From contig CAMVHP010000006.1 of assembly GCA_947167315.1 (NCBI GenBank), forward strand, positions 1-31,006: a stretch of 31,006 nucleotides of DNA, in the 5' to 3' direction. The DNA comes from RGIG8782 sp017475895. Lineage in GTDB: Bacteria; Pseudomonadota; Alphaproteobacteria; Rickettsiales; UBA1997. Shown piece after piece: positions 16,046 through 22,937 of this stretch. A program made the position numbers and the translations under genes. Positions within the stretch are counted from its first letter, which is position 1. Every line of letters begins with the position of its first letter. Below the pieces are notes generated by a model. The model was given only the letters and a program-made list of their open reading frames with translations. It ran no database searches and was not told the DNA's origin.

Positions 16046-17554
16046 TTAAAGATCTTCTTTTCTTAACTTCATTGTAGGAAATGCTATAACATCTCTAATT
16101 ATATCTTGTCCCGTTAGAAACATGATAAGTCTGTCGATTCCAATACCAACACCACCCATCGGAGGCATACCAAATTCCACAGCATGTAGAAAGTTTTTAT
16201 CCATAGGTTGTGCCTCTTCGTCAAATTCTCTATGCTTTTCCTGTTCATGTAGCCTGAAACCTTGATCTATTGGATCATTCAATTCACTATAGGAGTTACA
16301 CAGTTCTTTTTGTGCAACGTAACCCTCAAATCTTTCCACGAGGCCTTTCTTACTTCTGTGGGCTTTTGTTAATGGGGAAACTTCAACCGGATGATCTATA
16401 ACAAATGTTGGTTGAATTAAATGTTCTTCAGCTGTTTCTTCAAATAGCTCAACCAGCAATTCACCTTTTTCTTTTTTTGTTTCAATATTACTTTTATATT
16501 TTTTTAACTCCTCAATAACTTCGTCTTTTGTTATGTTTTCTGGATCTATTTTTGCATATTCTCTAAGTCCGTCATAAATTGATAATCTTTTCCATGGTGT
16601 TTTAAAATTTACATCAAAACCTCTTACTTTTAGTGTAGTACCTCCGTTATTTATTTTTTTAACAATACCTTCAATTAAAGTTTCCACCTGTTTCATTTGA
16701 TAGTTATAGTCAGTGTATGCTTCATACCATTCTATTGAGGTAAATTCCGGATTATGCGTTGCATCGCAACCTTCATTTCTGAAGTTTTTACATATGGTAA
16801 ATACTTTTTCAAAACCACCAGCTATTAATCTTTTTAAATATAATTCTGGTGCTATTGATAGATATAAGGTCATATCCAAATCATTGTGGTGTGTTGTAAA
16901 TGGTCTAGCACTAGCTCCGCCGTAAATTGGTTGTAGCACAGGAGTTTCAACTTCAACAAACTTTCTTTCAAATAGAAACTGTCTTATTTCGTTGATTATT
17001 TCACATCTTTTTTTAAATACCTCTCTAACTTCCGGATTCATAGTCATGTCTATAAATCTTTGTCTGTACCTTAATTCCATATCGGTTAAACCATGGAATT
17101 TTTCAGGCATCGGAGCAATGGATTTTGACAGAAGCTCAATTTTTTTACAGTGTATACTTACTTCTCCGGTTTTTGTTTTAAATACAAAACCTGTAACACC
17201 TACAAAATCACCAATATCAAGACAAGATAAAAGATTATTTTCTTTTTCAGTTAATTCTGGTTTTTGTAAATATATCTGTATTCTTCCGCTTTCGTCATAG
17301 ATATCGTAGAACGCTGCTTTACCCATCTTTCTTCTTAACATCAACCTTCCGGCTACGGAATAAATATCATTCTCTCTGTGTTCCTCTTCATCAAGACTGC
17401 CATATTTTTCAATTAGTTCATTAGCATGAATAGTTTGATTAAAATTGTAGGGATATGGATTTATACCCAAGTCTTTCACCTGTTGTAGTTTCTGCAGTTT
17501 TTGTTTATCAACCGTCTTTGATATTTTTAAATAATCCTTATAATTTTCTGCCAT
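16046..17554 (-). CDS. lysS: Lysyl-tRNA synthetase, class II
   Basis: This enzyme charges tRNA-Lys. An N-terminal OB-fold anticodon-binding domain (VAGRLMLRRKMGKAAFYDI) precedes the class II catalytic core, which has FRNEGCDATHNPEFTSIEWYEAY (motif 2) and GMPPMGGVGIGIDRL (motif 3). From ATG 17554 the protein is MAENYKDYLKIS..., 502 residues. The frame is open to an ATG at 17578 (8 residues more), but a strong -10 box lies 6 nt before that codon, so transcripts would start at or inside it. The nearest AGAGG is 12 nt from it, too far. Class I LysRS is the commoner type in alphaproteobacteria, so the class II form is of note. A tRNA-Lys gene lies about 280 nt away. Confidence 0.95.
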   Translation of the reverse strand: MAENYKDYLKISKTVDKQKLQKLQQVKDLGINPYPYNFNQTIHANELIEKYGSLDEEEHRENDIYSVAGRLMLRRKMGKAAFYDIYDESGRIQIYLQKPELTEKENNLLSCLDIGDFVGVTGFVFKTKTGEVSIHCKKIELLSKSIAPMPEKFHGLTDMELRYRQRFIDMTMNPEVREVFKKRCEIINEIRQFLFERKFVEVETPVLQPIYGGASARPFTTHHNDLDMTLYLSIAPELYLKRLIAGGFEKVFTICKNFRNEGCDATHNPEFTSIEWYEAYTDYNYQMKQVETLIEGIVKKINNGGTTLKVRGFDVNFKTPWKRLSIYDGLREYAKIDPENITKDEVIEELKKYKSNIETKKEKGELLVELFEETAEEHLIQPTFVIDHPVEVSPLTKAHRSKKGLVERFEGYVAQKELCNSYSELNDPIDQGFRLHEQEKHREFDEEAQPMDKNFLHAVEFGMPPMGGVGIGIDRLIMFLTGQDIIRDVIAFPTMKLRKEDL

Positions 17555-17583
17555 AAAATCTATTTTTTGTTGTAACATAAAGA

Positions 17584-17611
17584 TTATAAACCTCTTTATT
17601 TAATTAACAAG
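17584..17611 (-). promoter_or_regulatory. Promoter of the lysS-lpxK operon
   Basis: On the minus strand TTGTTA (17611-17606) and a perfect TATAAT (17589-17584) are separated by 16 nt. The predicted start of transcription, near 17577, coincides with the upstream ATG of the lysS frame and leaves about 22 nt before the ATG at 17554. Confidence 0.55.
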
Positions 17612-17616
17612 ATTTT

Positions 17617-17646
17617 TGTTGATTTTTATTTTATGATAAATATAAT
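17617..17646 (+). promoter_or_regulatory. Promoter of tRNA-Thr
   Basis: TTGTTG (17617-17622) and TATAAT (17641-17646) are separated by 18 nt. The -10 box ends 9 nt before the tRNA, so the primary transcript would begin almost at the mature 5' end. The promoter is back-to-back with, and partly beside, the lysS promoter. Confidence 0.5.
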
Positions 17647-17655
17647 CCACTTGTT

Positions 17656-17731
17656 GCCACATTAGCTCAGCTGGTAGAGCAACTGATTTGTAATCAGTAG
17701 GTCGGGGGTTCGAGTCCCTCTTGTGGCACCA
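17656..17731 (+). tRNA. tRNA-Thr (anticodon TGT)
   Basis: A 76-nt cloverleaf with an encoded CCA. The D-arm is AGCTCAGCTGGTAGAGC, the anticodon stem-loop is ACTGA-TTTGTAA-TCAGT (TGT) and the T-arm loop is TTCGAGT. The last acceptor pair (position 7 with 66) is T-T, a mismatch; the other six pairs are perfect. Confidence 0.95.
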
Positions 17732-17861
17732 CTAAAATTCATTTTGATGTATTTATTCCCTTAAATTTTTAATTGTTATCATTTGAAGAAAAAATATTCT
17801 TTTATTTTTTTTATATTATCTGTATTCTTAATTACCATTGAAACACTTATCGACACCGCAA

Positions 17862-17937
17862 TGGTGAGCGCGGCGGGAATTGAACCCGCGACAACTTGAT
17901 TAAAAGTCAAGTGCTCTACCTACTGAGCTACGCACTC
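17862..17937 (-). tRNA. tRNA-Lys (anticodon TTT)
   Basis: A 76-nt cloverleaf on the minus strand with an encoded CCA. The acceptor is GAGTGCG/CGCGCTC with one T-G pair, the anticodon stem-loop is CTTGA-CTTTTAA-TCAAG and the T-loop is TTCAATT. It lies 3 nt downstream of tRNA-Glu and is surely cotranscribed with it. Confidence 0.96.
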
Positions 17938-17940
17938 ACA

Positions 17941-18015
17941 TGGTGATCTCTACGGGATTTGAACCCGTGTTGCCAGGATGAAAACCTAGTGTCCTAACCG
18001 CTAGACTAAGAGACC
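17941..18015 (-). tRNA. tRNA-Glu (anticodon TTC)
   Basis: A 75-nt cloverleaf on the minus strand with an encoded CCA. The acceptor is GGTCTCT/AGAGATC, the anticodon stem-loop is CTAGG-TTTTCAT-CCTGG and the T-loop is TTCAAAT. It is the first gene of the tRNA-Glu/tRNA-Lys pair. Confidence 0.96.
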
Positions 18016-18033
18016 TCCTGCATTCACCTCGTG

Positions 18034-18061
18034 AGTATATAATTTAAATTGTAAATGTCAA
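18034..18061 (-). promoter_or_regulatory. Promoter of the tRNA-Glu/tRNA-Lys pair
   Basis: On the minus strand a perfect TTGACA (18061-18056) and TATACT (18039-18034) are separated by 16 nt. The start of transcription would be near 18027, about 12 nt before tRNA-Glu. It is the best promoter match in the window, as expected for stable RNA. Confidence 0.75.
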
Positions 18062-18159
18062 GCAAATAATTTCATAAAATTACGATTTTACACTTTTTAC
18101 AAACATAACTATACATCAGACGGCTAATATCATTGATGTAACCTTGTTGTGACGGCTAT

Positions 18160-19446
18160 CTACTCAAATTTTAGTACAACACCAACCATTGCAATGTCGC
18201 CTTTATATTTTGGTTGAGTTGTGTCATTTAAAATGCTTGAAGTATAGCTGGTGTATTCACCATAAATAGATACTCCCTTAGTTATATTTTTCTCCAGAGC
18301 AAATGAAGTGGAAACAAATTTAGTATAATCTTTATATTTACCCTCAAATCTCGTTACGCTCAGTGATATACTTTCTAATTCATAGGCGAAACCATAGGTT
18401 AAATATGTTCCCTTTTTGATTGGATAAGCACTGTATATGTTAGCATTATTTGTTGTATCAATGTCTATTTTGACGTTTCCGATGGAGCCGGCTAGGGTTA
18501 AGCCGAAGTAATTAACATTGACGCCAAGTTCTGCGGATGTGAAATTATTTTGTATATCTTCTTTAACTCCATCTGTTTTGTTGCTGGAATTGGATATGTT
18601 TTTTTCACCAACTGCTGATATAGCTATACCCAGATTATCAAATGTATTGATGTAGCTTACACCAAAGTCCAAAAACATTCCTGTGTCTACATCATCTGTT
18701 ATTGATATATTATCGGTGTTTAAATATTCTTTTTTAAGCTTTGTATTTGGTGTTATACCAACAGCCAACTGAAAGCCAAAAAATTCTGGTGTATAAAAAT
18801 TTACTTTAGTTAAGTATCTAGTATCCTCCCACATATCAATATCTAAACTGCTGTTCATGTAACCAAAATTTTGGTTTAGCAGTGAATTAGGATATAACAA
18901 AAATGCATTATCGCTTTGCAGTGTTATAGTTCTGGCAAAATTACCTCCCATACCACCGGAGCCAAGTGCTATTGTATCTGCTCCTACCTTCATGTTGTTA
19001 AATACCGATGTTGTGTTACCAAATTCTATTCTACCATAGTAGGAATCTATGTAGCCATAGTATCTATTCATCACACTTGTGTATTTGTTATCTATATACG
19101 GAATATAATGTATTCCAATTTTTGTTAATTCATCAATTTCCTTTTGCAGATGTATATCTACAGATATTTCATTTTCAGAGGTAGTTTTAGCATTTTTACT
19201 ACTGCTATCGGTACTACCATCACTATTTTCCTTTTGAAAGGAACTATAATCGAGCCTGAAATTTCCATAACCGCTTATTTCAATGTTGTGATCGGTTGTG
19301 AATGTGGAATTTTTGATATATGAGTGGTTACTTGATATTTGTTGTGCCTGTACCAACGATGGTAAACAAACAATAAACTGTACAAGAAACAAAGTAAAAT
19401 ATAGCTTAACGCTTGTGTTGTTGCCTTTGGTGATATTATTACTCAT
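18160..19446 (-). CDS. Outer-membrane porin
   Basis: The 428-residue protein has a signal peptide (positive start, hydrophobic core about 14-32, cleavage after VQA at 34) and a mature beta-rich chain of about 394 residues. Features of the Gram-negative porin family include GYGNFRLDY near the mature start and a YYGYIDSYYGRIEFGNTTS segment. Regular alternating strands follow, with a long loop that may carry the constriction (GSGGMGGNFARTITLQSDNA). It would form an outer-membrane diffusion channel. The last residues are VVLKFE, so a Glu follows the terminal Phe that normally ends such barrels. It is a single gene with its own strong promoter. The substrate cannot be inferred. Confidence 0.82.
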   Translation of the reverse strand: MSNNITKGNNTSVKLYFTLFLVQFIVCLPSLVQAQQISSNHSYIKNSTFTTDHNIEISGYGNFRLDYSSFQKENSDGSTDSSSKNAKTTSENEISVDIHLQKEIDELTKIGIHYIPYIDNKYTSVMNRYYGYIDSYYGRIEFGNTTSVFNNMKVGADTIALGSGGMGGNFARTITLQSDNAFLLYPNSLLNQNFGYMNSSLDIDMWEDTRYLTKVNFYTPEFFGFQLAVGITPNTKLKKEYLNTDNISITDDVDTGMFLDFGVSYINTFDNLGIAISAVGEKNISNSSNKTDGVKEDIQNNFTSAELGVNVNYFGLTLAGSIGNVKIDIDTTNNANIYSAYPIKKGTYLTYGFAYELESISLSVTRFEGKYKDYTKFVSTSFALEKNITKGVSIYGEYTSYTSSILNDTTQPKYKGDIAMVGVVLKFE

Positions 19447-19478
19447 TATTTAACTATTATTTTCTACAAATTGCCATT

Positions 19479-19506
19479 AGGATACTACATTTTTGGATAT
19501 AGTCAA
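19479..19506 (-). promoter_or_regulatory. Promoter of the porin gene
   Basis: On the minus strand TTGACT (19506-19501) and TATCCT (19484-19479) are separated by 16 nt. The start would be near 19472, giving a leader of about 25 nt before the ATG at 19446. The leader has only a weak ribosome binding site (TAGAAAA). Confidence 0.65.
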
Positions 19507-19672
19507 GTAATTTTTTTTTAAGATGAAAAAATGGTGCTGACTAACGGTCGTTGTATAGCGTGTAAAATGGTATAAAAAATGTAAAATATTTTATTTTTTC
19601 TATTGAAAGTTAAAAATATTATTATAACATCAAAACATGTTTACACATGAATATTAATTAATTTTAAGGGAA

Positions 19673-20704
19673 ATGTTTTCATTAACTTCGAAAGACATAG
19701 CGATAGACTTGGGAACGGCAAATGTTTTGGTATATTTAAAGGGCAAAGGAATAGTTTTAAATGAGCCGTCAGTGGTGGCTTTAATAAACAACAATGGTAA
19801 AAAAGTTCCCTATGCGTTTGGTAAAGACGCAAAAATGATGTTGGGGCGAACTCCGGCATTGATAGAGACAATTAGACCGATGAAGGATGGTGTTATAGCG
19901 GATTTTAAAGTTGCTGGTGAAATGATAAAATACTTTATAGGTGCTGTCAACAAAACTAAGTTTTGGTTCGGACCTATGATTATAATTTGTGTACCCTACG
20001 GTTCAACACCAGTTGAAAGAAAAGCAATACAGGAAGCTGCTGAAAGCTCCGGAGCTAGAGAGGTATTTTTGATAGAAGAGCCTATGGCGGCAGCAATAGG
20101 TGCTGGTTTGTCTGTTTTGGATCCGATAGGTTCAATAATAGTTGATATCGGCGGTGGTACAGCGGAGATTGGTATAATATCCTTAGGTGGTATAGTTTAT
20201 GGAAAATCCGTTAGAATTGGTGGTGATAAAATAGATGATTCCATAGTTAACTACGTGAGAAAAAAACATAATCTTTTGATTGGTGAAACAACGGCGGAAA
20301 AAATTAAAATGACAATTGGTGCCGCTTGCGCTCCGGATGACGGAAAAGATGGTGAAATTATGGAGGTTAGAGGTAGAGATTTAAGTACAGGAATTCCAAA
20401 AGAAGTTACGTTAACTGAAAAACAGATAGCTGAAAGTTTAGTTGGCCCAATAAATCAAATAATAGATGCCATCAGAACGGCTTTAGAGTCTGCTCCACCA
20501 GAATTGTCAGCTGATATAGTTGAAAGAGGTATAATCTTGAGTGGTGGTGGATCACAAATAAGGAATCTTGATGTAGCTATAAGAAGATCTACTGGATTGC
20601 CAGTTTACATTGCTGAGGATCCACTTCTGTGTGTTATAAATGGAATTGGTAAAGTTTTAACAAATTTCAAGGAATTAAAGAGCGTCTTGTTTAAACAGGA
20701 CTAG
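19673..20704 (+). CDS. mreB: Rod-shape-determining protein MreB (bacterial actin)
   Basis: MreB polymerises on the inner membrane and guides lateral wall synthesis. The actin-fold nucleotide motifs are visible: IDLGTANVLVYL (11-22), VDIGGGTAEIG (157-167) and ILSGGGSQIRN near the C-terminus. The length of 343 is normal. A stop codon lies three codons upstream in frame, so ATG 19673 must be the start. AAGGGA lies just before it with unusually short spacing. No mreC, mreD or pbp2 follows; instead a candidate RNA gene and the convergent era operon do. Confidence 0.97.
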   Translation: MFSLTSKDIAIDLGTANVLVYLKGKGIVLNEPSVVALINNNGKKVPYAFGKDAKMMLGRTPALIETIRPMKDGVIADFKVAGEMIKYFIGAVNKTKFWFGPMIIICVPYGSTPVERKAIQEAAESSGAREVFLIEEPMAAAIGAGLSVLDPIGSIIVDIGGGTAEIGIISLGGIVYGKSVRIGGDKIDDSIVNYVRKKHNLLIGETTAEKIKMTIGAACAPDDGKDGEIMEVRGRDLSTGIPKEVTLTEKQIAESLVGPINQIIDAIRTALESAPPELSADIVERGIILSGGGSQIRNLDVAIRRSTGLPVYIAEDPLLCVINGIGKVLTNFKELKSVLFKQD

Positions 20705-20714
20705 TTAATATAGT
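20687..20714 (+). promoter_or_regulatory. Promoter of the candidate structured RNA
   Basis: TTGTTT (20687-20692) and TATAGT (20709-20714) are separated by 16 nt. The -35 box lies inside the last codons of mreB. The predicted start, near 20721, is 2-3 nt before the first base of the closing stem of the RNA, an independent agreement that supports both calls. Confidence 0.5.
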
Positions 20715-20720
20715 AAACAA

Positions 20721-20918
20721 TTAGATAAATTTCAGCCGACCCTGTGCCTGCGAAGGGGTTGTTATATGATTTTGTCTGGACTACTTACCTGTTGATGAAT
20801 TGTTAGCTTTGAACTACAATATTGTTTACAGGTGATCTGCGCTACATTTGTGTTGTGAGTGTTTGTTTTTTTACTGATTATCAGATACTAACCGCGGTTG
20901 ACGGTAAAAGTTATATCT
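20721..20918 (+). ncRNA. Candidate structured RNA, possibly 6S RNA
   Basis: The mreB-era gap is visibly richer in GC than other intergenic DNA here and folds as one long rod. The closing stem pairs 20724-20741 with 20896-20917, with bulges (CCG/CGG and ACC/GGT). A middle stem pairs 20757-20770 with 20880-20893, 12 of 14 pairs. A large open bubble follows. The apical stem pairs 20785-20792 with 20828-20835 and 20794-20803 with 20816-20827, with a 12-nt loop. Several pairs are G-U on the plus strand and would be A-C on the minus strand, so the plus strand is the RNA. Two long stems around a central bubble in about 200 nt is the shape of 6S RNA, which binds sigma-70 polymerase. I saw no tmRNA, SRP or RNase P signature. 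The RNA call is moderately sure; the 6S name is inference. Confidence 0.5.
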
Positions 20919-20947
20919 GTAAATTGTTGGATATAAGTAGTATTTTA

Positions 20948-21844
20948 TCAATCAAATTTTTCATCAATCCACTTATCTTGGACCTTTACAAAAATGTATA
21001 GATGTACTTTTTTACCAAAAAACTTTCCTATTTCTTCTCTTGCTTCCATATTTATTTTTTTCAGCATAGAACCGTGTTTTCCTATAACTATCGCCTTTTG
21101 ACTTTCTTTTAAAACTCTTATGATTTGCTGTATTTTTATATCTCCGTTGTCAAAATCTTCCCATTTTTCAGTTATAACATCGACGGAATAGGGTAAATCC
21201 TGTTTAAGATTTAAAAATAACTTTTCTCTTGTTATCTCTGATGCTATAAATTTCATGGGGGCGTCTGTTATTTCATCATCATTAAACAACCATTCTCTTT
21301 CTGGTGCTATTTCCAACAGATAATTTTTTAGTTTTGCTAAATTATCACCCTTTGTTGCGGAAACCATAAACAGCTGTTTGTAGTTTGGATACAACTCATC
21401 CAGTTGTTTTGCTAACTCAAGTAACTTTACTTTTTCCACCAAGTCGACTTTGTTGAGTATAAAAATAAAGTCGCTTTGCTTCTTATTTATATCACCTATT
21501 ATGGTTTTTAGACTGTCGGTTATGCCTTTAGTGCTATCTATTATTATACAAACAACGTCGGCCTCCTGTATTCCGTTCCACGCATTTTTAACGATTTTTC
21601 TTTCCAATAGTCTATCTTTTTTAGGAATAAATAATCCTGGTGTGTCTATTATAATTAGTTGTGTATTACCCTCAACAAATACTCCTCTTATTATATCTCT
21701 TGTGGTTTGAACTTTTGGAGTTATTATGGATATTTTTTCCCCAACTATAGCATTTGTCAAACTTGATTTACCGGCATTGGGTAGTCCTGCAAAGGCAATC
21801 TTTAAACACTTTTTCTTGTCATTAATACTTTTTTCTTTATCCAT
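20948..21844 (-). CDS. era: GTPase Era (ribosome assembly)
   Basis: Era binds 16S rRNA near its 3' end and assists 30S maturation. The G domain shows G1 GLPNAGKSS (20-28), G3 DTPG (67-70) and G4 NKVD (131-134). A C-terminal KH domain has VIGKHGSMLKKI. The length of 298 is normal. It begins 4 nt after the pilT stop on the same strand, with a G-rich stretch (GGGGG) upstream of the ATG that can serve as ribosome binding site. It is therefore the last gene of a TPR protein-pilT-era operon. Confidence 0.97.
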   Translation of the reverse strand: MDKEKSINDKKKCLKIAFAGLPNAGKSSLTNAIVGEKISIITPKVQTTRDIIRGVFVEGNTQLIIIDTPGLFIPKKDRLLERKIVKNAWNGIQEADVVCIIIDSTKGITDSLKTIIGDINKKQSDFIFILNKVDLVEKVKLLELAKQLDELYPNYKQLFMVSATKGDNLAKLKNYLLEIAPEREWLFNDDEITDAPMKFIASEITREKLFLNLKQDLPYSVDVITEKWEDFDNGDIKIQQIIRVLKESQKAIVIGKHGSMLKKINMEAREEIGKFFGKKVHLYIFVKVQDKWIDEKFD

Positions 21845-21848
21845 TGTA

Positions 21849-22937
21849 TTATACCCCCGTTTCTTTATTTTTACCGGCTTCTTCTAAATTAACTAAGTTT
21901 GCTTCCATTTCCTCTTTACTTATAATACCATTATTGTATAGATTTTCTATTGAAGATTTCATAGTAACCATACCAAATTTTGTTCCCATCTGTATCATGG
22001 AATCAATATTTGATATTTTATTTTCTCTAATTAAATTTCTTATGGAGCTTGTGCTCACCATAACTTCAAAAGCAGCAACCCTTGAGTTTCCATCCTTTGT
22101 TTTTATTAATTTTTGTAAAATTACCGCCTGTATGGATGTTGACAGCATGGATCTAACTAAATCTTTTTCCGCGGCTTCACAACTATCAACTATTCTGTCT
22201 ATTGATTTTGATGCTGATTGCGTATGTAACGTTGTAAAAACTAGATGTCCGGTTTCAGCTGCATTTAAACATTCTTTTATGGATTCCGCGTCTCTTATTT
22301 CACCGATTAAAATTATATCCGGATCCTCTCTAAGTGCTGCCTTTATGGCGGAACTAAAACTTTTTGTGTCTGATCCTATTTCTCTTTGATTTATCAAGCA
22401 TTTTTTGTTTTCATGTACAAATTCAACTGGATCTTCAATGGTTATTATATGTTTTTCAAAATTGTTGTTTATATAATCTATAAATGCCGTCATTGTTGTG
22501 CTTTTTCCGGAACCAGTCGGTCCAGAAATTATTACTAAACCCTTCTGTAAACTGGCTATTTTTTTAAATATTTCCGGCGCCATTAACTCTTCAAACGTGT
22601 TGGCTTTGTTATTTATTTTTCTTAGTGCTAAACTTACTCCGGTTGCGGTCTTATATAGGTTTGCTCTGTATCTGGTTCCGTTGGATGTGGAAAAACCAAA
22701 ATCAACCTGCATATTACTCAGAAAATCTTTTTTAGATTTTTCATTCAATACAATTTGAATATTATTAATAATATCATCGCTGGTTAAAACATTACTTTCT
22801 TTTAGAGTTATAATATTACCATTTAGTCTACAGTAAACCTGTTTGCCTGATTTCATGTGTACATCTGAAACATTTGTTTCTTCTAGTTTTAATAATAGAT
22901 CATTGATATAATTACCTTCCGGCAGGACTGTAGTCAT
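21849..22937 (-). CDS. pilT: PilT-type pilus retraction ATPase
   Basis: PilT is a hexameric ATPase that powers retraction of type IV pili at the inner-membrane base. Visible are Walker A GPTGSGKST (139-147), the Asp box TIEDPVEF (166-173), Walker B DPDIILIGEIRD (205-216) and the His box AETGHLVFTTLHT (227-239). Near the C-terminus is SIRNLIRENK, which corresponds to the AIRNLIRE motif typical of PilT rather than PilB. The length of 362 is close to PilT. Its ATG overlaps the stop of the upstream TPR gene as TAATG, so translation is coupled. No other pilus gene is in the window. Confidence 0.93.
   Translation of the reverse strand: MTTVLPEGNYINDLLLKLEETNVSDVHMKSGKQVYCRLNGNIITLKESNVLTSDDIINNIQIVLNEKSKKDFLSNMQVDFGFSTSNGTRYRANLYKTATGVSLALRKINNKANTFEELMAPEIFKKIASLQKGLVIISGPTGSGKSTTMTAFIDYINNNFEKHIITIEDPVEFVHENKKCLINQREIGSDTKSFSSAIKAALREDPDIILIGEIRDAESIKECLNAAETGHLVFTTLHTQSASKSIDRIVDSCEAAEKDLVRSMLSTSIQAVILQKLIKTKDGNSRVAAFEVMVSTSSIRNLIRENKISNIDSMIQMGTKFGMVTMKSSIENLYNNGIISKEEMEANLVNLEEAGKNKETGV

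Noticed and set aside
19636..19649. CATGT-TTAC-ACATG hairpin upstream of mreB as a regulatory element
   Set aside because: Five pairs in an AT-rich gap is within what chance gives, and no second copy was seen.
20721..20918. tmRNA, SRP RNA or RNase P RNA in the mreB-era gap
   Set aside because: No tRNA-like T-arm or CCA, no SRP GGAA tetraloop helix and no RNase P core motifs were seen, and the length is too short for RNase P.
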